This document shows positions 1 through 7,130 of a stretch of DNA of 32,731 nucleotides, piece after piece. Positions within the stretch are counted from its first letter, which is position 1; each line of letters opens with the position of its first letter. The stretch is from NCBI GenBank assembly GCA_021794195.1, contig JAJYRG010000025.1, positions 1 through 32,731 of the forward strand, in the 5' to 3' direction. The notes under the pieces are model-generated. The model was not told the DNA's origin, did no database searches, and worked only from the letters and a program-made list of their open reading frames with translations. The translations under genes were made by a program, and so were the position numbers. The stretch comes from Bacteroidota bacterium (lineage in GTDB: Bacteria > Bacteroidota > Bacteroidia > Sphingobacteriales > Sphingobacteriaceae).

Positions 1-101
1 TTCCTGACCGAAAAAGGTCGCCTGACAAATATTTGCCGATAGCAGAAAAAGAGCATACCCACAATCCGTAAAGGCAAAGATTTTAAGCGACGAGTTTTGC
101 G

Positions 102-125
102 CATACTTTTGCGGTCAAAAGTATG
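102..125. repeat. perfect 10-bp hairpin
   Basis: The arms CATACTTTTG (102-111) and CAAAAGTATG (116-125) are exact reverse complements around a CGGT loop. No T-run follows on either strand, so it does not look like a normal intrinsic terminator. It sits in a gene-free stretch beside other repeat pieces and may be part of a dispersed intergenic repeat. Its function is unknown. Confidence 0.5.
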
Positions 126-160
126 AACCGCAGTCCCTGAGGGGCAAAATAACAATAGAG

Positions 161-300
161 TCTGTCTCAAAAGAATAAAAAAACACAAAAAACGCGTCAT
201 TAGATCGGTTGCATCAGCCCCGCAAGGCCCGTGCTTAGCCATGATGCCTGCTTCGCGGTCGCAGGCTCGCGATGACGATGATGCTTGGCTTTTGAGACGG
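161..300. repeat. MITE-like intergenic element with nested inverted repeats
   Basis: The outer arms GTCTCAAAAG (164-173) and CTTTTGAGAC (289-298) are perfect inverted repeats. Inside them CGTCAT (195-200) faces ATGACG (272-277), and GCCTGC (246-251) faces GCAGGC (261-266). Read on the minus strand the core is GTCATCGCGAGCCTG, like the small palindromic intergenic repeats common in Bacteroidota genomes. It is about 135 bp and encodes nothing recognisable. A non-autonomous mobile repeat is the best guess. No target-site duplication could be assigned with confidence. Confidence 0.5.
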
Positions 301-388
301 CTACAATAAGAGAAAAAGAAAATTATGATAATAGAATACAGGGAAACGTTGGTTGGATTAGAGGGTTAACCTTCCGAAAGTCATCCCT

Positions 389-414
389 GCGGTTCGGTGT
401 TGTCACCAACCGCT
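389..414. repeat. palindromic dispersed repeat, copy 1
   Basis: The sequence folds with a GCGGTT/AACCGC outer stem and a GGTG/CACC inner stem, with one bulged C and a TTGT loop. The reverse complement of 14435-14460 matches it at all but two positions. About 45 bp further on (around 449-472) is a degenerate version of the hairpin found at 14377-14420. The two loci therefore share a composite repeat. Confidence 0.55.
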
Positions 415-510
415 GTAAAAGAGGCGTATTCTTGGTCAATACCATCCTGTCAGTGACAACCCCAACAAGAGGATTAATTTTGCTTGTAAATCCACGCAGA
501 CTCTCATTTA

Positions 511-1824
511 TTAATTGAGCTTAGAAGATGTTATTAACGCATTATCCCTTTTTTTAGGTAAACTTAGCCCTATGACGAAGCCGATGATCGAAGGAATTAA
601 CCATCCTATTTCGTACGAATAAAAAGGAAGTTTCCGGATAGATAAAAATATATCCGGGCTATAGTTAAAGAAGTTAATGCTGACTTCTATTAAAGAAAAT
701 AGCGTTGTTGCGATCAAAGCACCGGTATAAGGGCTTCTACTCTTGATTCGTTTTCCAAAACCTACCACATAAATCACGAGTGTGATGGCGATGGGGTACA
801 CAAATGCCAAAAATGGATAGGCATATGTAATGATATCATCGACGCCCAATACAGAGATCATGCTCGAAAAAATACAACAGAGGATGACAAAAGCTTTATA
901 GTTTACTTTCCCTTTTGTCAATCGCTCGAAAAAAGAACCAAAAGCGGAAGTTAAAGCAATCGCTGTTGTCAAACAGGCAAAACCAATACAGATAGCGATT
1001 GCAAAAGTACTGTATCCTCCTAAAATATTCTGGGCTAATTGAATCAATAGATCAGAACGCCGTATAGAGGGGTCTGTCACTCCGGATGTAGCGCCTAAGT
1101 AGACCAGTCCCCCATAAATAAAGACTAAACAAGCGGCAGACAAGATGCCTGAAAGAATGACGACTTTTGTTTTTTCTTTTAAAAGGACGTGTCCTTTTGC
1201 TTTTGCTGCTGCGATGATAATCCCCGCGAAAATTAAAGAAGCCAAAGCATCTAAAGTTTGATACCCTTCTACAAAACCCAATGAAAAAGCTTCATTGGAA
1301 GTCTTTGACAGATCAACCGGGCTACTGATGGGGAAAAAGATTCCTAACACTACCAAAACGGTCAGTACGATTAACAATACGGGGGTCAAAAACTTACCGA
1401 TAATATCCACTACTTTGGATGAGGAAATCGATAAAAACAAAGTAATAATGAAAAAAACCACCGATGTCACCATAGGTTTAGCTTCAGGAAAGATAGGCTG
1501 TACGCCCACTTCAAAAGTAGTAGCTGCTGTGCGCGGAATAGCTATTAAAGGACCTATTGACAGCATGATTAAAGTTCCGAGTACTGTTATCACGCCTCTA
1601 TTCGTCCATTTCCCCATATCCTCAATAGAATCTCCAGACATAGTGATCGCTACTATCCCCAACAAAGGCAAAATAATACCGGATAATGCAAAAGCAAGGA
1701 CCGTAATAGAATATTGGTCGCCTACAAGTAGACCAATGTAAGGAGGCAGCAATAAATTTCCTGCACCAAAAAACATGGCAAATAAAGCAAAGCCAATAGT
1801 GATGAAGTCTTTTTTACTCTTCAA
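511..1824 (-). CDS. brnQ: branched-chain amino acid transport carrier (LIVCS family)
   Basis: This is an inner-membrane carrier of the LIVCS family, which moves leucine, isoleucine and valine with sodium or protons. The N-terminus has the family signature GFALFAMFFGAGNLLLPP (about residues 11-28), followed by roughly twelve hydrophobic segments across 437 residues, the usual size. The start codon is TTG at 1824. Family alignment needs the residues before GFALFAMFFGAG, and the next in-frame Met (MFFGAG) would cut into TM1, so TTG is preferred. It lies 36 bp downstream of folP on the same strand and may be read with the dapD-tsaC-folP group. The substrate within the branched-chain set cannot be read from sequence. 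Confidence 0.93.
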   Translation of the reverse strand: MKSKKDFITIGFALFAMFFGAGNLLLPPYIGLLVGDQYSITVLAFALSGIILPLLGIVAITMSGDSIEDMGKWTNRGVITVLGTLIMLSIGPLIAIPRTAATTFEVGVQPIFPEAKPMVTSVVFFIITLFLSISSSKVVDIIGKFLTPVLLIVLTVLVVLGIFFPISSPVDLSKTSNEAFSLGFVEGYQTLDALASLIFAGIIIAAAKAKGHVLLKEKTKVVILSGILSAACLVFIYGGLVYLGATSGVTDPSIRRSDLLIQLAQNILGGYSTFAIAICIGFACLTTAIALTSAFGSFFERLTKGKVNYKAFVILCCIFSSMISVLGVDDIITYAYPFLAFVYPIAITLVIYVVGFGKRIKSRSPYTGALIATTLFSLIEVSINFFNYSPDIFLSIRKLPFYSYEIGWLIPSIIGFVIGLSLPKKRDNALITSSKLN

Positions 1825-1860
1825 AATAGTTGGTTTTTTGACAAATGAGAATTAAAAAGT

Positions 1861-2694
1861 TTAAGATAGCAAATTAATTATTTGTTTTGCTTCTTTTACA
1901 TCATGAACCCGGATTATTTGAACTCCTTTATAAAGTAATAAGGTGTTGAGTGCGATAGTACCTGTCAAAGCGTCCTCGGGCTGGACGTGTATTTTTTTAT
2001 AAATCATTGATTTCCTACTTATTCCCGCTAATATTGGAAGGTTAAAGTATTGAAATTCGTTTATACGATCCAGCAGTTCATAGTTTTGTGCCAGTGTTTT
2101 TGAAAAGCCAAAACCTGGATCTAAGATGATATCCTTGATGCCCATTGACCTTAATTTATCTATCCGCTTTCCAAAAGAAAGGGCTATTTCCCCTATCAGA
2201 TCTTTGTAATCTGTTAGGTTTTGCATCGTTTTTGGCGTGCCCCGCATATGCATCATTATGTACGGCACTTGGTGTTTTGCGATTACTTCGTACATCCTAT
2301 TGTCCAATTCTCCACCGGAGATATCATTTATCATATCAGCCCCGGCCTGGATCGCTTTGTCGGCTACTTCTGCCCGGAAGGTATCTATGGAAATAGGAAG
2401 AGTTGGGAATTTTTCTTTTGTTTTTTCAATTATAGGCAATAAGCGGCCGATCTCTTCTTTTATTGAAACATCATGAGCACCGGGGCGGGATGAAAACGCT
2501 CCTAAATCTATGATATCTGCTCCTTCTTCTATTATTTTTGCAATGCGCTGAAGGCTTGCCGCACACGAAAAATAGTGCCCGCCATCGTAGAAAGAGTCTG
2601 GGGTAAGGTTGACAATACCCATTACCCAGGGTTTATCAAAAGATATGATTTTACCACCTATATTAATAGTTTGGGTTTTATATATATTCTTCAT
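1861..2694 (-). CDS. folP: dihydropteroate synthase
   Basis: Folate biosynthesis enzyme that condenses 7,8-dihydropterin pyrophosphate with p-aminobenzoate. The TIM-barrel signatures are present: VMGIVNLTPDSFYDGG near the N-terminus, DIIDLGAFSSRPG (pterin/phosphate loop), SIDTFRAEVA, INDISGG, MMHMRGTP, DPGFGFSKT and GISRKS. The ATG at 2694 gives 277 residues, close to the family norm. An in-frame TTG at 2733 would add 13 residues without family similarity. It is 53 bp downstream of tsaC and 36 bp upstream of brnQ, all on the minus strand, suggesting co-transcription. Confidence 0.95.
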   Translation of the reverse strand: MKNIYKTQTINIGGKIISFDKPWVMGIVNLTPDSFYDGGHYFSCAASLQRIAKIIEEGADIIDLGAFSSRPGAHDVSIKEEIGRLLPIIEKTKEKFPTLPISIDTFRAEVADKAIQAGADMINDISGGELDNRMYEVIAKHQVPYIMMHMRGTPKTMQNLTDYKDLIGEIALSFGKRIDKLRSMGIKDIILDPGFGFSKTLAQNYELLDRINEFQYFNLPILAGISRKSMIYKKIHVQPEDALTGTIALNTLLLYKGVQIIRVHDVKEAKQIINLLS

Positions 2695-2747
2695 CGGTGT
2701 AGTATGTTGCCATGCCCTTCGAATACTTTTCAAAAATAGAAGGAGGT

Positions 2748-3326
2748 TTATTCCCGGATGATTTGCACTTTGCTGTCTTCTTCTAATTTAATGATTGTGG
2801 AAGCCTTATTCCCTGTATTTGTATTTTGTCCATATTGCACTACATAATCTATCTTTTCCCTTAGTTTTGGATTGATTTCCTGAAAAGAAGCCGGAGAAAT
2901 ATCGCCCCCAAAGTTTGCAGAGGTAGAAATTATGGGCTTTCGGAAACGTTGCAGCAGCCGTTCACAAAAATCATGTTTCACGACTCTGATTCCTATAGAG
3001 CCATCAGAAGCAAGAGCAGAAGGAGCCAGATTTTTGGCTCCTGAAAGGATTAGAGTTAAAGGTTTTTCAGCGTACTCTATCAATTGATAGGCTACTTCCG
3101 GAATGTGTTTCACATAGCTTTCTATTTGATAATCACTAAAAAGCAATACGATAAAACTTTTATTTTTCCTGTCGCCTTTAAGGTCAATTACTTTTTGTAC
3201 AGCTTCTTCGTTTGTAGCATCACAGCCTATGCCCCAAATAGTGTCTGTAGGGTATAAGATGGTTTTGCCTTGGTGTAATGCTTCCAAACACTCATGTATA
3301 TCCTGTTTGTCTATGTTGTTTTGCAT
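2748..3326 (-). CDS. tsaC: L-threonylcarbamoyladenylate synthase (Sua5/YrdC/TsaC)
   Basis: Makes threonylcarbamoyl-AMP from threonine, bicarbonate and ATP, the first step of the universal tRNA t6A37 modification. The YrdC fold is indicated by TILYPTDTIWGIGCDATN near residue 20, then a KGDRKNKSF segment in the position of the substrate-binding Lys/Arg motif, and STSANFGGD near residue 137. At 192 residues it is the short TsaC form without a C-terminal Sua5 domain. It starts at ATG 3326, just 3 bp after the dapD stop, so the two genes are almost certainly co-transcribed. Confidence 0.93.
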   Translation of the reverse strand: MQNNIDKQDIHECLEALHQGKTILYPTDTIWGIGCDATNEEAVQKVIDLKGDRKNKSFIVLLFSDYQIESYVKHIPEVAYQLIEYAEKPLTLILSGAKNLAPSALASDGSIGIRVVKHDFCERLLQRFRKPIISTSANFGGDISPASFQEINPKLREKIDYVVQYGQNTNTGNKASTIIKLEEDSKVQIIRE

Positions 3327-3329
3327 CTT

Positions 3330-4151
3330 TTAGAGCGAACGGTGATAAATAGCAAATGCCTCTTCCAAAGATGCCTTTTTATCTACTGATTCGGGTCTGT
3401 ATCCTACAATAAATGCGCAGGGAACTTGATATTCCCCTGCCGGGAAGCGCTTTTGGTATGCGCCCGGGATAACAATTGCCCGTTTTGGCACTTGTTTCTT
3501 ATACTCTACAGGCTCGCTTTGTGTGATGTCAATGATTTTAGTAGATGCATTTAAAGAGACATTTTCCCCTAAAACGGCCTCTTCTCCAATCAAAACACCA
3601 TCGACAATGGTACAGCCGGCTCCTAAATAAGCATGATCCTCGATGATCACAGGCATATCTGTTAAGGGCTCTAAGTACCCTCCTATTTTGACTCCGCGGG
3701 AAATATAAACTTGTTTGCCTAATTGTGTACAGTAGCCTACACTTGCCCAGGTACCTATTAGGGATCCCGTATCTATATAGGCGCCAATATTCACATGGGA
3801 GGGCATCAAAAATGTACCACTGGCCAAAAATGTACCGTATCGGACTGATGCTCCGGGAACTACCCTGACATTTTTCTCTTTATAATCCGTTTTTAATCGC
3901 ACTTTATCATGGTACACAAAAGGAGCATGATGGATTAATTCGGGATTTTTAATAGGGAAATATAAAATTATGGCTTTTTTTATCCACTCGTTGACGTGCC
4001 AGCGGGAACCGATAGGCTCCGCTACGCGTACTTCACCTCTGTCGAGCTTTTGGATTATCATTTCTATGGCTTCATGATATTCCTTGAATTCGATTAAATG
4101 CCGATCTTCCCAAGCATTTTCAATGAGTTTTTTTAAATTTCTTTCATCCAT
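3330..4151 (-). CDS. dapD: 2,3,4,5-tetrahydropyridine-2,6-dicarboxylate N-succinyltransferase
   Basis: Succinylates tetrahydrodipicolinate in the succinylase branch of DAP/lysine biosynthesis. DAP also feeds peptidoglycan synthesis. The N-terminal helical part (LIENAWEDRHLIEF...) is followed by VRVAEPIGSRWHVNEWIKKA and a left-handed beta-helix of hexapeptide repeats (VVPGASVRYG, IGAYIDTGSLIGTWASVG, YLGAGCTIVDGVLIGEEAVLG). The ATG at 4151 gives MDERNLKKLIENAW and 273 residues, matching the family. An upstream in-frame start at 4208 would add 19 unrelated hydrophobic residues. It is divergent from the hslR-like gene and leads the dapD-tsaC-folP(-brnQ) group. Confidence 0.95.
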   Translation of the reverse strand: MDERNLKKLIENAWEDRHLIEFKEYHEAIEMIIQKLDRGEVRVAEPIGSRWHVNEWIKKAIILYFPIKNPELIHHAPFVYHDKVRLKTDYKEKNVRVVPGASVRYGTFLASGTFLMPSHVNIGAYIDTGSLIGTWASVGYCTQLGKQVYISRGVKIGGYLEPLTDMPVIIEDHAYLGAGCTIVDGVLIGEEAVLGENVSLNASTKIIDITQSEPVEYKKQVPKRAIVIPGAYQKRFPAGEYQVPCAFIVGYRPESVDKKASLEEAFAIYHRSL

Positions 4152-4243
4152 GAGAAGTTTTTTAAATATGTTTGTCAGACCTACAAATATGAATATTTTT
4201 GTTAACAAATGAGAAGCATTTTTTATAAATGCTATAAGATTGG

Positions 4244-4251
4244 TACATTTA
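4244..4251 (+). promoter_or_regulatory. -7-like box (TACATTTA) before hslR
   Basis: TACATTTA resembles the Bacteroidota -7 consensus TAnnTTTG. A T-rich run at 4219-4224 is in the right place for the -33 region. Only 4 nt separate the box from the ATG at 4256, so the transcript would be leaderless or nearly so. This is a motif match only. Confidence 0.4.
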
Positions 4252-4255
4252 GTTT

Positions 4256-4660
4256 ATGGCGAAGGAAATTGAAAAGTTGAGAATCGATAAATACTTATGG
4301 GCAATCCGGATATTCAAGACCCGAAGTATGGCTTCTCAGGCCTGCAAAGCTGGAAAAGTCAAGTTAGAAGGTACAAATGTTAAGCCCTCGTATTTGGTAA
4401 AGATAGGAGATACGTACACCGTTCAGAAAGGTATAGAACGAAAAAAACTGAAGGTATTGTCGTTAATTGAGAAACGGGTGGCGGCGAAAGAAGCGGTACG
4501 GCATTATCAAGATCTGACACCTGAAGAAGATACCGCACAATTTAAACGGAGGTTCCATGCTCCTGTATTAAAACGCGATAGAGGAACAGGAAGGCCTACC
4601 AAGAAAGAAAGACGGGAAATTGACGCTTTGCAAAACCAAAATTGGGAAGATCAGGAATAA
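4256..4660 (+). CDS. hslR: S4-domain RNA-binding protein, Hsp15 (HslR) type
   Basis: Small RNA-binding protein of the Hsp15 family. The E. coli member binds 50S subunits carrying nascent chains and helps recycle stalled ribosomes. The S4 domain occupies about residues 8-70 (LRIDKYLWAIRIFKTRSMA, then ACKAGKVKLEGTNVKPS). A basic C-terminal tail follows (RDRGTGRPTKKERREID), typical of the Bacteroidota version. The length, 134 residues, is normal. It is divergent from dapD across about 104 bp. A weak hairpin and the TauE-family gene follow. The exact function in this phylum is inferred. Confidence 0.85.
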   Translation: MAKEIEKLRIDKYLWAIRIFKTRSMASQACKAGKVKLEGTNVKPSYLVKIGDTYTVQKGIERKKLKVLSLIEKRVAAKEAVRHYQDLTPEEDTAQFKRRFHAPVLKRDRGTGRPTKKERREIDALQNQNWEDQE

Positions 4661-4674
4661 TTTTTTGCATCCAT

Positions 4675-4705
4675 AAAACATTTTTACAGATGTTTTTATT
4701 TCTTT
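4675..4705 (+). terminator. weak intrinsic terminator after hslR
   Basis: AAAACAT (4675-4681) pairs with ATGTTTT (4690-4696) around a short loop. A T-rich tract (TATTTCTTTT) follows. The stem is AT-rich and weak. It overlaps the upstream part of the promoter expected for the following TauE-family gene. Confidence 0.4.
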
Positions 4706-4716
4706 TCGGCTTTCTC

Positions 4717-4724
4717 TACCTTTG
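4717..4724 (+). promoter_or_regulatory. TAnnTTTG box (TACCTTTG) before the TauE-family gene
   Basis: TACCTTTG is an exact match to the Bacteroidota -7 consensus TAnnTTTG, and a T-rich region lies about 20 bp upstream. It ends 9 nt before the ATG at 4734, implying a 5' leader of only a few nucleotides. The box overlaps the upstream in-frame TTG at 4722, which argues against that alternative start. Confidence 0.5.
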
Positions 4725-4733
4725 CTTTTTCGG

Positions 4734-5540
4734 ATGGAAATTTTAGCATATTTTTTAGCGGTGTTAATAGGGGTCTCGATAGGCTTGATTGGTAGCGGAG
4801 GCTCTATATTGACAGTACCTATTTTAGTGTATCTGCTTGATTTAGATCCGGTGATCGCTACAGGCTATTCTTTGTTTATAGTAGGGTTCTCTTCTTTGGT
4901 AGGCGGTGGGGTTAAAGCTTGGTACCATTTAGTCAATTTCAGAATGGTTTGGATATTGGGCATCCCATCTTTATTGATGGTCCTGATTACCCGAACATTT
5001 ATTATGCCTGAGATACCGCTCATTATTGGAGAGATAGGAGGGATCACCATCAGCAAATCTATCTTTTTAATGCTTTTGTTTGCGGTGATTATGATAGCAG
5101 CATCTTACTCCATGATTAAGACGCCCAATCCCTCTCCCCGGTTAAAAAAAACAAAAATAAATCCCTGGTTTGTATTGATGATAGGTGTTTTACTGGGAGT
5201 GGTAACAGGAATGGTGGGTGCCGGCGGTGGCTTTTTAATCGTCCCCGCTTTGGTATTGGTCATGCGAATCCCTATGCATAAGGCAGTAGGTACATCTATG
5301 TGGATCGTAGCCGTTAATTCTTTATTGGGATTCACAGGGTATTGGTGGACAAAGGAAGGAGCCATTGATTGGAATGTGCTATCTGTGTTTACTTCCACGT
5401 CCCTGTTAGGCATTGCTATAGGAATACTTTTAGGCAAACGGGTATCCGGAGAAAGATTGAAGAAAGGTTTTGGATATTTTGTGCTGGTTATGGGAATTTA
5501 TATCTTAGCTAATGAAGTAATGGGAGTCCTTGAATTTTAA
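4734..5540 (+). CDS. TauE/SafE family permease (sulfite/organosulfur exporter type)
   Basis: Inner-membrane protein of the TauE/SafE (former DUF81) family, whose members export sulfite, sulfoacetate or related anions. The two-fold repeat is visible: GVSIGLIGSGGSILTVPILV in the first half and GVVTGMVGAGGGFLIVPALV in the second, each followed by a conserved A/V-T/G-S stretch. About seven to eight hydrophobic helices fit 268 residues. The ATG at 4734 is chosen because the upstream TTG (4722) lies inside a TAnnTTTG box. No sulfur genes are adjacent, so the substrate is unknown. Confidence 0.87.
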   Translation: MEILAYFLAVLIGVSIGLIGSGGSILTVPILVYLLDLDPVIATGYSLFIVGFSSLVGGGVKAWYHLVNFRMVWILGIPSLLMVLITRTFIMPEIPLIIGEIGGITISKSIFLMLLFAVIMIAASYSMIKTPNPSPRLKKTKINPWFVLMIGVLLGVVTGMVGAGGGFLIVPALVLVMRIPMHKAVGTSMWIVAVNSLLGFTGYWWTKEGAIDWNVLSVFTSTSLLGIAIGILLGKRVSGERLKKGFGYFVLVMGIYILANEVMGVLEF

Positions 5541-5678
5541 TAAACGTTAGAGTTAACCCTAATTCAATGGAAGAACTGTCTCCCTGTTATGTATAGGCAA
5601 TAAGCTGATCTCAAGACAAATAAACTTTAAAATAAACGGATTTTTTTGTATTATCGATACAGACAAAGAATTATAGAT

Positions 5679-6230
5679 ATGGATACAAAACGTATATCAA
5701 AAACAATCGAGGACATTTTAAACCGTCAGGTTAGGAAAGAAGCCGAAGCTGCACAAATATTTTTATCCTACGCTATCTGGGCAGATGATCAGGGATATGA
5801 AGGTGTTGCCAATCTTCTATTCCGTCATTCGGGAGAAGAACGTGACCATATGATGAAAGTAATTGAATATATTCAAAATAGAGGCGGTAAAGCAAAAATC
5901 ACCGCATTAAATGCACCTCCTGCAGATCCTAAAAACCTTAAGGAATGTTTTGAAAGATTATTTAAACATGAAGTGGAGAATACTACCTCCATCTATGGCA
6001 TTGTAAATTTAGCGCAAGAAGAAAAGGACTGGGCAACTTGGAACTTTGCCCAATGGTTTGTAAAAGAGCAAATAGAGGAAGAAACCTTAGTCATGGATCT
6101 GTTGGATAAATTAAAAATAGCCGGAGGCCCGGATGCTACTGACGAATCTTTGTTGCTGTTGGATAGTCAATTGGAACAGCATAACGACGAAGCGGACATG
6201 GCAAGAGACGCAGATGTGGAAAATCCGTAA
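5679..6230 (+). CDS. non-haem ferritin
   Basis: Iron-storage protein of the FtnA-like class. The four-helix bundle carries ferroxidase ligands: an early Glu in the KEAEAAQIFLSYAIWA helix, the ExxH motif in HSGEERDHMMK, and the Glu-rich region around VKEQIEEETLV. The ATG at 5679 (MDTKRISKTI) gives 183 residues. A TTG at 5646 would add an unrelated tail. The last 20 or so residues are acidic and extend beyond the usual ferritin helix bundle. It lies about 138 bp downstream of the TauE-family gene in a separate unit and converges on the DUF2945 gene. Confidence 0.9.
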   Translation: MDTKRISKTIEDILNRQVRKEAEAAQIFLSYAIWADDQGYEGVANLLFRHSGEERDHMMKVIEYIQNRGGKAKITALNAPPADPKNLKECFERLFKHEVENTTSIYGIVNLAQEEKDWATWNFAQWFVKEQIEEETLVMDLLDKLKIAGGPDATDESLLLLDSQLEQHNDEADMARDADVENP

Positions 6231-6251
6231 GTGACTTGGCCATTGAAAAAG

Positions 6252-6311
6252 AAAAGGAGTTTTTTTAGGGCTTTAGCTTAATTTAAGCTTCTCCGGAAAA
6301 AAACCTTTTTT
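6252..6311. terminator. bidirectional terminator between ferritin and DUF2945 genes
   Basis: A large hairpin has an outer A-rich arm (6252-6267) facing an A/C/T arm (6296-6311) and a central palindrome AGCTTAA-T-TTAAGCT (6275-6289). T-runs occur at both ends when each strand is read outwards. It sits exactly between two convergent genes and overlaps the last codons of the minus-strand one. Confidence 0.6.
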
Positions 6312-6525
6312 ATTTGGATACTTTGGTAAGCGCACTCCCTTTGTGGGCGGCAATATGGTCTGTTTTGCTGCTTTTTATTTCATATTGCGGATCGTCTTTA
6401 GATGCGCGGTGTGTGTACCCTTTGTAGTTGAAATCCTGGGTATGCACTTTTATAATCGTGCCCGAGACCCTTCCTGCTTCTGAATTCCAAGATACTTTAT
6501 CTCCTTTTTTAAATTTTGATGCCAT
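6310..6525 (-). CDS. DUF2945 (HVA1/TUDOR-like) small protein
   Basis: A 71-residue basic protein matching the DUF2945 or hypervirulence-associated TUDOR-like family. The characteristic opening is FKKGDKVSWNSEAGRVSGTI, and a central YKGYTHRASKDDPQYEIKS segment and C-terminal HKGSAL follow. These proteins are small SH3/Tudor-like barrels of unknown biochemical role in bacteria. It starts 11 bp after the DUF488 stop on the same strand, so the two are likely co-transcribed. Confidence 0.85.
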   Translation of the reverse strand: MASKFKKGDKVSWNSEAGRVSGTIIKVHTQDFNYKGYTHRASKDDPQYEIKSSKTDHIAAHKGSALTKVSK

Positions 6526-6536
6526 AATTAATTGTT

Positions 6537-7067
6537 TTAATCTGTATAAGATAAATTTCCATTTGTGACGGATGCCGGAGAAGTATACGGGTGCTCTTGT
6601 ACATTGTTTTTTCCTAAAATGTGCATGACTTTCCAGCCTTTTGCTTTTAAGTAATCAGCTACCATAGATCGGTGGCACCGCCACCATACAGCTTCAGAGC
6701 ACATGATAGCCGTAGTGTCTTCTATCGCTATTTCTTTGAGCTTCTCTATACCTTTTTCAAAAGCTTCCGATTCCATGTAGTGAGCATATGCTTTGAAAGA
6801 TGCATTCCGCCAACGGCTGTTTTCAATTGTGTGCTGGTTTTTTCTCCGGCCGCCTAATGCTTCTAAGTGTATATATTCAAATCCGCGTTTCTCTAATGAT
6901 GCGGCTAAAAATTCTTTGTTGAAATGCGGATATTTCCGTGAACCGGGGAAGCGCCGGATGTCTACAAGTGTACGTACGTTATATTTTTTAAGCATGTCGA
7001 TAAACGCAGACAAAGGGTGTGTAGAGTGTCCTATTGTATATATACTGTATTTTTCCTGTGCGCTCAT
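6537..7067 (-). CDS. DUF488 family protein
   Basis: Recognisable by YTIGHSTHPLSAFIDML at the N-terminus, VDIRRFPGSRKYPHFN, YIHLEALGGRR, and the C-terminal MCSEAVWWRCHRSMVADYL segment, in which conserved Cys, Arg and His cluster as in the family. The role of DUF488 is not established. The ATG at 7067 (MSAQEKYSIYTIGHS) gives 176 residues. An in-frame TTG at 7088 would add seven residues. It lies between the UbiB-family gene, from which it is about 63 bp away, and the DUF2945 gene. Confidence 0.88.
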   Translation of the reverse strand: MSAQEKYSIYTIGHSTHPLSAFIDMLKKYNVRTLVDIRRFPGSRKYPHFNKEFLAASLEKRGFEYIHLEALGGRRKNQHTIENSRWRNASFKAYAHYMESEAFEKGIEKLKEIAIEDTTAIMCSEAVWWRCHRSMVADYLKAKGWKVMHILGKNNVQEHPYTSPASVTNGNLSYTD

Positions 7068-7130
7068 TTCTACCCTAATTCCGTTCAATAAATATGCCGA
7101 AAAAGAACTTCGTGCCCATAGGTAACCCTG

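Larger units (their letters stand above)
1..510. other. gene-free left edge with short inverted repeats
   Basis: No convincing coding region is visible in this stretch. Two short open frames at the extreme left (ending near 42 and near 67) could be the tail of a gene outside the window, but neither is recognisable. The stretch holds a perfect hairpin at 102-125, a MITE-like inverted-repeat element at about 161-300, and a palindromic repeat at 389-414 related to one at 14435-14460. It lies downstream of the minus-strand brnQ gene. No T-rich intrinsic terminator for brnQ is obvious. Confidence 0.6.

Noticed and set aside
102..125. Hairpin considered as an intrinsic terminator of a gene ending left of the window.
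   Set aside because: No T-run follows the stem on either strand, and no gene end can be identified with confidence, so it is listed as a repeat instead.
285..518. Plus-strand 77-codon open frame across the left repeat region.
   Set aside because: It runs through two repeat elements and overlaps the end of brnQ. The translation has no recognisable domain.
1295..1741. Plus-strand 148-codon open frame inside brnQ.
   Set aside because: It is antisense to conserved membrane segments of BrnQ and lacks domain resemblance.
3330..4208. Longer dapD starting at 4208.
   Set aside because: The extra 19 residues are hydrophobic and unlike family members. The ATG at 4151 gives the usual length and N-terminus.
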